64,000 nt of DNA, taken from assembly GCA_002702705.1 (NCBI GenBank), contig PABH01000055.1, positions 1 through 64,000 of the forward strand, read 5' to 3'. A program made the position numbers and the translations under genes. The notes beneath the pieces were generated by a model, which did no database searches, was not told where the DNA came from, and saw only the letters and a list, made by a program, of their open reading frames with translations. Source of the DNA: Anaerolineaceae bacterium (GTDB taxonomy: Bacteria > Chloroflexota > Anaerolineae > Anaerolineales > Anaerolineaceae). Positions 28,221 through 37,167 of this stretch are shown here, in pieces; position 1 is the first letter of the stretch; each line of letters opens with the position of its first letter.

Positions 28221-29801
28221 TTAAATAAGATTTTTTGTAAGATCTTGAAGTGCTCTTCGGTCGATCTTCCCAGTTGAAGTTCGGGGAAAATCATCCAGCA
28301 AATAAATTTTGCTTGGAATGGCGTAATTTGGTAGATTTTCGTTCAACAAAGAATAGAGATGGTCTGTGGTCAGCCCACTATCTGCCCGCGGAATGACAGC
28401 AGCTTCGATTAAATGACTGCCATCTCCATCAGAAACTGGAAAAACGGCAGCTTCTTGTATATCAGCGTGGGATAAAATGGTGGTTTCAATTTCGTCCAAT
28501 TCCACTCGATATCCCCGTGTTTTGATCTGGCGGTCTTTTCTGCCTAAAAATCGAAAATTTCCATCCGGTCGTAGTTGAACCAGATCACCAGTGCGGTAGA
28601 AAATATCTAGGAACTGATCAAAAGAATTTCGTTTATAAAATCCTTTTTCAGTCAAATCGGGTCTACCCCAATAACCGAGCATGACCACACCACCTCGAAT
28701 ATAAAGTTCACCCACCTCTCCATCCGCCACAACCTGTCCTTCTTCATCAACAACGAGAGCTTCTATATTGTGGCAGGCTTTTCCGATTGGAATTAAATCA
28801 TTTTGGTCCTCAGGAATCGGTTCAACATTGTAAAAAGTGCATACATTTGTTTCTGTTGGCCCATATAAATTGCTGAATGAAGCGTGGCTAATGATCTTCA
28901 TAAGTTCTCTCAAATGTTTGGTGGGAAAAGGTTCCCCAGCAAATAAAACCCAACGTAGGGATGAGAGATTCTTTTCGCTTAATTTACCGCGCTGCATTAA
29001 TTGAATTAGAGCAAAGGGGACAGAATACCATACCGTTATTTTTTCGTCTTGAATCCATTTTGATAAGTTGGCAGGAAATTTCGTTAAGGCTTCTGGTATC
29101 AGAACTGTTGTCGCTCCAACCAAAGAACCGGCATAAAAATCAAAGGTGGATAAATCAAAATGAAGTGGTGCATGGCTAGAGAGCACATCATTTGGCGTTA
29201 ATTGATACGTTTCGGCTGCCCATTTTGCAAAACTAAGCCCACTGCGATGGGTATGGACGATGCCTTTTGGAACCCCAGTCGAACCGGATGTATATAAGAT
29301 ATAAGCAATATCCTGTTCTGTCCCATGAAACGGATTCGCTAATTCAGAGGGACTATTAAAAACAGTATCCCATGAGATAACTGGTGTTTTGTTGGACTCA
29401 ATCGAATCAATACCAATGACGGCGGATAAAGAAAGATTTGGTTCAATTTCTTCTAAAACCGCTTTTTTGCGATCATGACAAACCACAATATTGATTTCGC
29501 AATTTTTGATGATATATTCAATCCGGTTTGGCGGGGCATAAGGATCCAGTGGAACATAAGCAGCACCGGCTGCCATGATACCGTAAAGGGCTACTGCAGA
29601 GTAGATGTTTTTATACATAAAAATACCTACACGGTCGCCTCTTTTTACTCCATGGGTTTGTAAAACAAAGGCCAGTTGTTGGGATTTTTCAAAAAGTTCA
29701 GCATAGGATAAGGACTCTTTATTAAAACGTACTGCTTCCTTGTCTGGCGTGGTTTCTGCAAAAAGCTCGACACTCTGGTGTAACATGTAAATATTTTTCA
29801 T
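28221..29801 (-). CDS. Freestanding adenylation enzyme, probable L-prolyl-carrier-protein ligase
   Basis: 526 aa from ATG 29801, which has AAGGAG 5 nt upstream; a GTG two codons earlier overlaps that site. Core motifs: ILYTSGSTGVPKG, NLYGPTETN, YRTGD, and C-terminal RTSTGKIDRRAL with the catalytic Lys. Mapping ten pocket positions on GrsA (FDLSTF, VWYSVP, VLFAGE, LYGPTETNVC) reads D-L-F-Y-L-A-L-V-C-K. I recall this from type II prolyl ligases such as PltF, RedM and CloN4. It would adenylate L-proline and load the adjacent carrier protein. Gene order dehydrogenase-ligase-carrier-halogenase supports this. Confidence 0.82.
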   Translation of the reverse strand: MKNIYMLHQSVELFAETTPDKEAVRFNKESLSYAELFEKSQQLAFVLQTHGVKRGDRVGIFMYKNIYSAVALYGIMAAGAAYVPLDPYAPPNRIEYIIKNCEINIVVCHDRKKAVLEEIEPNLSLSAVIGIDSIESNKTPVISWDTVFNSPSELANPFHGTEQDIAYILYTSGSTGVPKGIVHTHRSGLSFAKWAAETYQLTPNDVLSSHAPLHFDLSTFDFYAGSLVGATTVLIPEALTKFPANLSKWIQDEKITVWYSVPFALIQLMQRGKLSEKNLSSLRWVLFAGEPFPTKHLRELMKIISHASFSNLYGPTETNVCTFYNVEPIPEDQNDLIPIGKACHNIEALVVDEEGQVVADGEVGELYIRGGVVMLGYWGRPDLTEKGFYKRNSFDQFLDIFYRTGDLVQLRPDGNFRFLGRKDRQIKTRGYRVELDEIETTILSHADIQEAAVFPVSDGDGSHLIEAAVIPRADSGLTTDHLYSLLNENLPNYAIPSKIYLLDDFPRTSTGKIDRRALQDLTKNLI

Positions 29802-29810
29802 GATCACTCC

Positions 29811-30956
29811 TTATAAGCCCAACATCCGAGTGATAATATTTCGTTGAATGTCTGAAGTGCCGGAGTAAATTAAACCACCAACGGAATCCCGAAGGGCATA
29901 CTCAATTCCAAAATCACTAATATATCCATTAGCACCGTGAATACGAACGGCGTCCAAACTGGATTGGACATAACATTCGCTGATATACAACTTGGCAATG
30001 GCGGCTTCCATCACAGCAGATTTCCCCGTCGATTTCAACCAGGCTACTTTGTATAACATCATTCGGGCTGTTTCAATACGTACTTTCATATCAGCAATAC
30101 GGTTTGAAACTGACTGGAAATTTCCAATCGGCTGATTAAACTGTTTTCGCTCTTTGGCGTAAGAAATACTTTGTTCCAATTGATATTCCATCGCTCCTAG
30201 ACTGGAAGCCAGAATACAGCTTCTTTCCCACTCCATCGAGCCGTTAAACATCTGTGCACCAGATCCTTCAGGCCCAAGTCGATTTTCTTCTGGGATGCGG
30301 CAATTCGTTAGTTTAATGGAACCCATCGGAATGGTTTTTAACCCCATTTTTTCAATGACCGGACTTATCTCAAGGCCTGGTGTCCCTTTTTCAACAATAA
30401 AACCTGTAACCCCCCACATGCCTCGTTTGGGATTAACAGTTGCAAAAACGAGAAACACATCCGCAATTGGAGCATTTGTGATGTAGGTTTTTTCGCCATT
30501 TAAGATATACGATGCCCCATCTTTTTCAGCAGTCGTTCTTAAACTATATGCATCAGAACCAGATTCCGGTTCAGACATACAGTGAGCAGCGATTATTTCA
30601 CCACGCATCATTGGTTGGAGATAGGTTTTTTTTTGTTTTTCTGTGCCGTGAGAAAGCATTGGCATTTGCACACTCCACATTTGAGCATTCATCCCAAAAA
30701 TGAGAGCACTGTCACGGTAGGCGTAACCCAAAGTCTCCATCACCAACATGGTTTCCAATATGTCTGCACCACCACCACCAAGTTCCTTTGGCATGGGTAG
30801 GCCTAACAAACCATAATCAGCACATTTTTTCCAGTCCGAACGGGAAAATTCGCCTGTTTTATCTCTTTTGATAAAATCGTGACTTAATTCGTTTTCTGCA
30901 AAATTAAGCACTTCTTGTTTTTTGTTAAGTTGTTCAGAAGTCCAGGAAAAGTCCAT
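29811..30956 (-). CDS. Acyl-CoA dehydrogenase family flavoenzyme, probable prolyl-S-carrier dehydrogenase (PltE-like)
   Basis: 381 aa. Family motifs: HCMSEPESGSDA, GEKTYITNAPIADVF, SMEWERSCILASSLGAME, QPIGNFQSVSNRIADMK and FGIEYALRDSVGG followed by YSGTSDIQ. The blocks NAPIAD, SMxWER and LDAVRIHGxxG recall PltE, which oxidises prolyl-S-PCP by four electrons to pyrrolyl-S-PCP. In ordinary acyl-CoA dehydrogenases these blocks differ more. It is the first gene of the cassette, 10 nt before the ligase. Its reoxidation partner could be the ETF module at 5503-9280 or oxygen. The specific substrate is inferred from neighbours. Confidence 0.82.
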   Translation of the reverse strand: MDFSWTSEQLNKKQEVLNFAENELSHDFIKRDKTGEFSRSDWKKCADYGLLGLPMPKELGGGGADILETMLVMETLGYAYRDSALIFGMNAQMWSVQMPMLSHGTEKQKKTYLQPMMRGEIIAAHCMSEPESGSDAYSLRTTAEKDGASYILNGEKTYITNAPIADVFLVFATVNPKRGMWGVTGFIVEKGTPGLEISPVIEKMGLKTIPMGSIKLTNCRIPEENRLGPEGSGAQMFNGSMEWERSCILASSLGAMEYQLEQSISYAKERKQFNQPIGNFQSVSNRIADMKVRIETARMMLYKVAWLKSTGKSAVMEAAIAKLYISECYVQSSLDAVRIHGANGYISDFGIEYALRDSVGGLIYSGTSDIQRNIITRMLGL

Positions 30957-30978
30957 AATTTACTCCAAATAAAGGTTG

Positions 30979-32175
30979 TTACACATTTGATAATATTTTT
31001 TCTAATTTTTGGGTTGAGTGTTCCCATGTCCATTTTTCTAACACATACTGTCTTGCAGTCTGGCTAAATTTTTCTCTTGTGATTTTTTGTTGGATTAGTA
31101 CTAAAATCTTTTCGGAAATTTCTATTGGGTCGCGGTTAACCAAAAATCCGGTTTCTCCGTGTAAGATCGTTTCCATCAAACCACCTTCATTAACCCCAAT
31201 GACCGGTGTTCCACATGCCATTGACTCAATCGGTACCAACCCAAATGGTTCTCTGATAGGGGTATAAATTGTAAATAATGCGCGGTTATATAAAGAAACC
31301 AATGCTTCATCACTAATACCAGAATGAAATTCCGTGGTTACATGATGCTTTTCGGCAAGAGATTGAATATATTGATATTCCGGTTGATTTGAAAAATTGC
31401 TTGCAATTTTAAATATTGGCCTGATATTTTCCGGTATTAATCCCAGAGATTGAATGATTAAATCAAATCCTTTTAACGGTGTTAATGATCCAACGGAAAG
31501 AACAAAATTTTCTTCAACTTCCAGTGAGGGTTTAAAAAAGTTTATATCTACACCTGGGTAACAAACACTAGGATCAACGGAATATATCTTCTTAACGGCA
31601 CCACGATTAAAAATAGAATTGACTAGAACTGATTTTGCAGCGGACACATTTTTTCGATCATTATTTTTAAGAGTCATATAAAATATGGCTTTCATTGGAT
31701 CGATTTTATCAACCAGTCTGCGCAATCCGCCCTCATCTTGATCGTATGGTCGGGGTGGCATTGTTTCATATAAAATCCGTAAAGGTTCATGACAGTAAAA
31801 TACTGTCGGCATATCGTGTAGATGCTGTAACAAAGAAGGTGCATTTTGAAATTGACATGGTTGTACCAGCACCGAGTCAAATTTTTCCAGACGGATGTCA
31901 TTTGCAATCTGTTTTTCTAACCGGTTTAATTTATACAAATCAAAGGTTCGGATGATCTGGTTCAATCTGCCAAATGGTGACTTAAACAAAACACCGGGCG
32001 TAAAAGGATATATGTGATACGCCGCAGCAAAAGGACGAAGATCACAAAAATCATGATTTGCGCTGGAGGTCGTATATATATGGATTTCGTGATGGTCGTG
32101 AAGTCGTTTTGTAAATTCATACAGTAAACGTTTTGCGCCACCGGAAGGTAAATTGTGATATATCGCGATTTTCAT
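30979..32175 (-). CDS. Glycosyltransferase family 4
   Basis: 398 aa. GGAKRLLYEF near the N-terminus is the acceptor-side glycine loop; the donor side shows VGSLTPLKGFDLII, TPIREPFGLVPIESMACGTPVIGVNEGG, the classic E-x7-E GT4 motif. Retaining enzyme, cytoplasmic. It lies 22 nt upstream of the pyrrole-type cassette in the transcription direction. It is of the more typical PimA/WcaL-like GT4 group, unlike the trio at 14350-21626. Confidence 0.9.
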   Translation of the reverse strand: MKIAIYHNLPSGGAKRLLYEFTKRLHDHHEIHIYTTSSANHDFCDLRPFAAAYHIYPFTPGVLFKSPFGRLNQIIRTFDLYKLNRLEKQIANDIRLEKFDSVLVQPCQFQNAPSLLQHLHDMPTVFYCHEPLRILYETMPPRPYDQDEGGLRRLVDKIDPMKAIFYMTLKNNDRKNVSAAKSVLVNSIFNRGAVKKIYSVDPSVCYPGVDINFFKPSLEVEENFVLSVGSLTPLKGFDLIIQSLGLIPENIRPIFKIASNFSNQPEYQYIQSLAEKHHVTTEFHSGISDEALVSLYNRALFTIYTPIREPFGLVPIESMACGTPVIGVNEGGLMETILHGETGFLVNRDPIEISEKILVLIQQKITREKFSQTARQYVLEKWTWEHSTQKLEKILSNV

Positions 32176-32225
32176 TCCTTCGTCCCTGGATGCTACATTG
32201 TTATTTTAAAAAAGGTTTTTGTTAA

Positions 32226-33758
32226 TTAGGAAATCTGAGCTTGGAAATATTTTTTCGCTGGCTCAACATATTCAGGTAAACTCCATTCACTTTCCAGGTC
32301 ATCTTGAATATGGTGTTCGTTAACCAATTTCCCTTGATTAAAGCGGCGGATGATGGGGTGGAGATATGCGGCTTGATCTCCTTTTTCAGGATCAGGATCA
32401 CGCTCTACATTAAATGGGTCACCTTCAAAGTGGCCATATTCCAAACTCACGGTGTAATAATGAGGATATTGTGTGATGAAACTATGGGGAACATGGTCTT
32501 TTCGGATATCTTTATAATTTTTGGCAAGTTTGTTTTCATCATCAATGACGATAACGTCACACAAGAAACCAGGTTGTAGAAAAATTCCTGGTCGATTATT
32601 TACACTGTCCAAAACAGCCTGTAAGACATTTTCACTTTTTACTGGAAATGTGTCATGTTCCCATTCCAGATTATGGTATTTTTCATCAAGGATTAGAGAT
32701 AATGAACGAATATTATGACGGAACCCATGAATGAAGCCGGACATGGTTTTTTTATAATCACAGGCTTGCATAATGGTTCCGATAAAATAAAGATCTTTAA
32801 TATTAACAGATTCCCATTCCGTGGTTTGTTTTGGAAAACGATTATTTATAGCCAGTTCTGGTTTACAGTTTTCGGCGAATAGACTGTCATCAAACATAAA
32901 ACCAGTACAGGAAATGACATGGTCATAAAATACCCGACGGGTTTGGCCTTTTGCATGACTGTATGCGATATCGACAACATATTTTCCATCGACCATATCT
33001 ATATTGGTAATACTGCCATCAATAACAGTGTTTTGTGACTTAAGTTGGTAGGTATCTAAAAAATTATTATTGACAGCGCGCAAATTTCCCACAAAATGGG
33101 TTTGCCATGCAAATTTAACCGAATTTGGGCTGATGACATGAATGGCGGCGGCATGTTCAGTGATGTGATCTGCCGTCTCAAACGCAGAATTTCCTTTTCC
33201 GATGATTAATACACGTTTATTCGCGTAGTCTTCTTTGTTCAATGAATGGGTGTAGTACGTTTTGACTAAATCAAAACCGGGAATATCGGGTTTGTATTCT
33301 TTGGTAACACCTGTGCCAACAATTAATATCTGGCTGGTATAAGAGTTGTGATTCTGATCGGTTAACTCAAAACCATCTTCTGTACGTCTAATTTGGTTTA
33401 TTTCGGTATCAAATTGGATCTTTAAATGATAATGATTCGCGTAATCCTGAAGATAATTAACTAAAAATTTCGGATGGGGAAAATAAGATTTGGTATAGTT
33501 TTTGAATGAAAAATCTGGATCATCATTAATTAAAGAATTCCAATCCCAACGAAAATTTGCATCGGGATTATTTTTACCGGTATAAACCTTGTTGATGGAT
33601 ATTAATTTTCGGTGTCGTGGGTTGTTTTGGAAAAAATTACCAGGAACTTCACCACGGTCCAATACCAGGTAGTCCCGGCCTTTTTTTTCTAAAAAATATG
33701 CCAGTTGTAAACCCGCTGGACCTGCACCGATAATAATATATTGTGCATGTTTTTTCAT
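32226..33758 (-). CDS. FAD/NAD(P)-dependent oxidoreductase, flavin-monooxygenase (FOXRED2)-like
   Basis: 510 aa. Two dinucleotide-binding motifs: GAGPAG (11-16) for FAD and GKGNSAFETADH (187-198) for NAD(P)H, with ISCTGFMFDDSL between later strands. The arrangement is of class B flavin monooxygenases; the overall feel is of FOXRED2-type proteins (from memory). The C-terminal ~110 residues extend beyond the core. The FMO fingerprint FxGxxxHxxxY/F is not obvious. It is located upstream of the halogenase cassette with one GT4 in between, so it may modify the same acyl group or a sugar. It is not a flavin reductase in the small-protein sense. Function unknown. Confidence 0.75.
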   Translation of the reverse strand: MKKHAQYIIIGAGPAGLQLAYFLEKKGRDYLVLDRGEVPGNFFQNNPRHRKLISINKVYTGKNNPDANFRWDWNSLINDDPDFSFKNYTKSYFPHPKFLVNYLQDYANHYHLKIQFDTEINQIRRTEDGFELTDQNHNSYTSQILIVGTGVTKEYKPDIPGFDLVKTYYTHSLNKEDYANKRVLIIGKGNSAFETADHITEHAAAIHVISPNSVKFAWQTHFVGNLRAVNNNFLDTYQLKSQNTVIDGSITNIDMVDGKYVVDIAYSHAKGQTRRVFYDHVISCTGFMFDDSLFAENCKPELAINNRFPKQTTEWESVNIKDLYFIGTIMQACDYKKTMSGFIHGFRHNIRSLSLILDEKYHNLEWEHDTFPVKSENVLQAVLDSVNNRPGIFLQPGFLCDVIVIDDENKLAKNYKDIRKDHVPHSFITQYPHYYTVSLEYGHFEGDPFNVERDPDPEKGDQAAYLHPIIRRFNQGKLVNEHHIQDDLESEWSLPEYVEPAKKYFQAQIS

Positions 33759-33842
33759 AAGATATTCCTCGTTTCGCCTTTTTGGATCATAATAGTGAAT
33801 AATTTATCTTAAAAAGATTATGGTTAAATGAGAAGGTTTTGT

Positions 33843-34937
33843 TTAGGGTTTTAACTGAAATGGGCTGTTTTGGGGCAAGTATTTTTGTTTTTTCTGTCTT
33901 TTTGACAAAACAAACTTCAATAATTTTTTATTCATAAAAAATAATAGTGAAATAAACAGGGTTTTGGGATCCCATTTATTGAATCGTAACGATAAAATCA
34001 GCCAATGTTTTAAAAAGGGGTTTTTGATATTTTCTACAACAGCTTGGGTAACCATCAAACGATACAATTTTGCCTGTTGGTTTCGCGTTAAGTTTTGGAA
34101 AGAATTGGATTGTGTTATCTGATTTTGGAACGATGGGTTGTCGAAAATCAAATTTACCAATAGATCATAAAAAACATAAAATTGTGTATCCAGCGAACAT
34201 TCTGTAAAACGAGGATTTTTAATATGATTTTCTCTACATACGGCCAGTGATCTGCGTCTTTTTTCCGAACTGGTACTAACTGTAATATTTGTTTGATGAA
34301 CCCTATATCGCACACCATAAAAATCCAAATAACCGAACTTACCAATTTCAGCAAAGCGGGTTAAAAAATCCCAATCTGGTCCAATGACGATGCGGCTATC
34401 AAAAATCAATCGATGGTTTTGGATTTTCTCCAAATTCAATAAAGTACAGGTTGGGGGTCCAAATACATCCGAAGCTCGTACGACTTGTTCAAAAATATCC
34501 CCTGTGAATGGACCACGACGGTGTTTTGAAAGTGGTTCGAGCAGATTACCATTGGAATCAATATAACGTCCATCCGTATAAACTGCATCGAAAGTTTCAT
34601 TTTGTTCCAAAAAAGAGAGGGTTAGATGCAAAAATTCCGGCTCAAATAAATCATCAGAATCTAAAAATGCGACCCATTTCCCATTCATTTTTGACAAAGC
34701 ATGGTTTCTTGCGACAGCTTCTCCTTGATTTTTTTGGGTGAATTTTTTTATACGGGGGTCAATGTATTCTGAAATGATTTTTTCTGTTTGATCGGTAGAG
34801 CCATCATTCACAATGATCAGTTCCCAATTTTGATATGTTTGGGCAAGAATGCTATCAATTGATTCCTGTATGTAGTTTTCAGCGTTGTATGCAGGCATCA
34901 TGATGGAGATGAGTGGGGTATTTTTTAGTGTTCTCAT
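33843..34937 (-). CDS. Glycosyltransferase family 2
   Basis: 364 aa. PLISIMMPAYNAENYI, IIVNDGSTDQT, NQGEAVARNHAL and the metal-binding LDSDD (DXD-type) make a clear GT-A domain in the first ~220 residues. The C-terminal ~140 residues are basic and helical (KKLLKFVLSKRQKKQK), perhaps membrane-peripheral. It overlaps the upstream GT4 by 4 nt. Acceptor unknown. Confidence 0.92.
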   Translation of the reverse strand: MRTLKNTPLISIMMPAYNAENYIQESIDSILAQTYQNWELIIVNDGSTDQTEKIISEYIDPRIKKFTQKNQGEAVARNHALSKMNGKWVAFLDSDDLFEPEFLHLTLSFLEQNETFDAVYTDGRYIDSNGNLLEPLSKHRRGPFTGDIFEQVVRASDVFGPPTCTLLNLEKIQNHRLIFDSRIVIGPDWDFLTRFAEIGKFGYLDFYGVRYRVHQTNITVSTSSEKRRRSLAVCRENHIKNPRFTECSLDTQFYVFYDLLVNLIFDNPSFQNQITQSNSFQNLTRNQQAKLYRLMVTQAVVENIKNPFLKHWLILSLRFNKWDPKTLFISLLFFMNKKLLKFVLSKRQKKQKYLPQNSPFQLKP

Positions 34938-36166
34938 ATTTTTAATTGTTTTCTTAATACTTGATCGATATGTTGTCCAGTCATTTTCCAGGTATGCTTT
35001 TGTTCTGCTTCATGGCGGGCATTTTGACCAAGTTTTTGCCTTTTTTGAGGATCATTCAGTAAATGAGATAATGCTTGGATTAAAACTTCCTCATCACAAG
35101 GTGGAATAATTAATCCGGTTTGATCATGAGTGAGGGTTTTTGGATTGTCATTTTCACCCGATGCGATGATTGCCAATCCTGCTGCTTTATAATCAAACAG
35201 CTTTAATCCGGAATATTCAATCCAATTACAATATGGGGAAACCCCAATATCCGCATTTGCTAAAATGGGAGCATATTCTTGGGCCGGAATTTGACCTGTA
35301 AAGGTGACAAACTGCTCCAAACCCAGTTGGCTAACTAAAGATTTGGCTTCATTAAACCCAGTCCCAGCACCAATCAAAATCAATTCGCTGTTTGGAAAAT
35401 TTGGTTTGCAGCGTGCAAATGCAGTGATAAGGGTTTTTGTGCCATGCCAAGGGTAAAAACCGCCTAAATAGACTATTTTTACCGTATTTATGGAATCTGG
35501 ATCTGTTTGTGAAAAATTTTTGATATCTTTTTGTTCCAACAAACTGATTAAGTCCGTTCCGTTTTCGATTACTTCAATTTTTTGAGAGGGGATATTCCAT
35601 TTAGTAATTAAATTTGTTCTCCACCCATTTCCGGATGCAATTAAAAAATCGGCTTTATTTAAAGTATACCGAAGCAAAAAGGTGGAAAGGATTCTCTGTA
35701 AACCTTTTGGGTCCATTTGTTTTGCTTCCAGATCGTGTAGGGGGTCGCCGTTGTATTCAATAACCAACGGGATTCTTAATTGTTGGGCGGCAAAAACACT
35801 GCCATATCCCATCCATGAGAGTCTCTCAAACAGCAGGTCAGCACCATCAGCATGGTTTATACATGCCTGTGCAAAACGACGGCTTTCAAAATATCCAGCG
35901 TATGGGAGGTGCAATATGGTTTGGATTTTTCGTAAAACTCGTTCTACAAATCGAGGAAACCCTGTTTCCAATTGAGGTGTTTTGATCTCTTTATATTCTA
36001 TTAAATCTGAGGAGAGGTATATTCTATGGTTGATTCCGATGATAAATTTTACGGAGTGTCCGAGTGCTTCAAGTTCTTTAATCACATGATGGACATGGAT
36101 TGCGGGGCCATCGAAAGGCGGCTTTCGCATATCCGAGCCATTTTGAAGCAAGTAGACAATTTTCAC
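34934..36166 (-). CDS. Glycosyltransferase family 4
   Basis: 410 aa. N-terminal FDGPAIHVHHVIKELEALGH, then VIENGTDLISL, YLGGFYPWHGTKTLI, LIGAGTGFNEAK, and SPYCNWIEYSGLKLFDYKAAGLAIIA in the place of the E-x7-E motif. Retaining GT-B type. 4-nt overlaps on both sides show tight translational coupling with the GT2 and the next GT4. Confidence 0.9.
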   Translation of the reverse strand: MKIVYLLQNGSDMRKPPFDGPAIHVHHVIKELEALGHSVKFIIGINHRIYLSSDLIEYKEIKTPQLETGFPRFVERVLRKIQTILHLPYAGYFESRRFAQACINHADGADLLFERLSWMGYGSVFAAQQLRIPLVIEYNGDPLHDLEAKQMDPKGLQRILSTFLLRYTLNKADFLIASGNGWRTNLITKWNIPSQKIEVIENGTDLISLLEQKDIKNFSQTDPDSINTVKIVYLGGFYPWHGTKTLITAFARCKPNFPNSELILIGAGTGFNEAKSLVSQLGLEQFVTFTGQIPAQEYAPILANADIGVSPYCNWIEYSGLKLFDYKAAGLAIIASGENDNPKTLTHDQTGLIIPPCDEEVLIQALSHLLNDPQKRQKLGQNARHEAEQKHTWKMTGQHIDQVLRKQLKI

Positions 36167-37158
36167 AGGTAATTTGCTCCCACGTTTTCCACAAGGGAAA
36201 CAATTTCCTTGCTGATATTTTTTATATCAAATTGTAATGAGACCCGGTTTTTTAAGTCAGTAATTTTTTGTAGTTGTTGTTCAGGTGATAAAGCAGCATA
36301 GTCTTTGATCTTTTGGTTCATTTCCTGCCCGGTGATAAAAAGATTGTCCAATGGTAAAAGTTCATCAGCCCCATCCCAATAGTGACTGAGGCAGTAACAG
36401 CCGCTGGCAATTGCTTCCATTGGAGAAACCTGTAAACCTTCGGAATAACTATTGGAAATAAAAATATCAATCTTTTCATACCAGGCTTTTGCATTCTCCA
36501 CATGCTCGTAAAACTGAATCGCCTCTCCAAGTCCCAATCGATTTACTAATTGATGAATGGCTTTATAATAGTCACCAAATTTTGGATGTCTTCCACCGCC
36601 GATATGCAGAGTATATCCTTGCTGATATAACTTTGACTCTTCAAAAGCCAGAATTAATTCATAAACCCGTTTGCGGGGAGAGAGATGACAGAGGGTCCCG
36701 ATTTGTTTACTGAATGGTTTTGGCTTGAAGTTGAAATGTTCTAGATTAACCGCTTCGGTAATTACGGATACTTTGTTTTTTAATTGAGGAAAATCTTGAA
36801 TAATTTCATTCTTTTTTGCCTGGCTGACAACGATTAATTGATCTATGTTTTGCCAGTTGATCTTATCTGCCCACTGGTAAAGTTCATATCGATGTAACCT
36901 TGCCACAATACCACTTTGTTTTGGACGAAAACTGAAATGAGCCAAAGATTCGCTGGCCCATTCAAAGAATAATACTTGATTGGAACGAGCAAATTGATCC
37001 ATATCGCGCTGATATTGGTAACGCTGGAATCGTTGTTTTAAAATGGGGGCTTTTACCGGACTTGGTTTAAAAAGTTCTGCCTGATGATTTTGTAAAAAAA
37101 GATCAAATATTTCCTGAAAAAACGCCCAGGTTTCATTTATAACGATGCCGACTTTCAT
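36163..37158 (-). CDS. Glycosyltransferase family 4, short form
   Basis: 331 aa, shorter than most GT4, with a reduced acceptor domain (MKVGIVINETWAFFQEI). Donor domain: GTLCHLSPRKRVYELI, LHIGGGRHPKFGDY, FISNSYSEGLQVSPMEAIASGCYCLS. The Ser-Glu-Gly-x(5)-ME pattern matches the GT4 glutamates. Its ATG is 10 nt after the stop of the asparagine-synthase-like gene. Donor unknown. Confidence 0.88.
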   Translation of the reverse strand: MKVGIVINETWAFFQEIFDLFLQNHQAELFKPSPVKAPILKQRFQRYQYQRDMDQFARSNQVLFFEWASESLAHFSFRPKQSGIVARLHRYELYQWADKINWQNIDQLIVVSQAKKNEIIQDFPQLKNKVSVITEAVNLEHFNFKPKPFSKQIGTLCHLSPRKRVYELILAFEESKLYQQGYTLHIGGGRHPKFGDYYKAIHQLVNRLGLGEAIQFYEHVENAKAWYEKIDIFISNSYSEGLQVSPMEAIASGCYCLSHYWDGADELLPLDNLFITGQEMNQKIKDYAALSPEQQLQKITDLKNRVSLQFDIKNISKEIVSLVENVGANYL

Positions 37159-37167
37159 AAACCCTCT

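Noticed and set aside
29811-30956. Fatty acid beta-oxidation operon
   Set aside because: No enoyl-CoA hydratase, thiolase or hydroxyacyl-CoA dehydrogenase is nearby; the neighbours are a ligase, a carrier protein and a halogenase.
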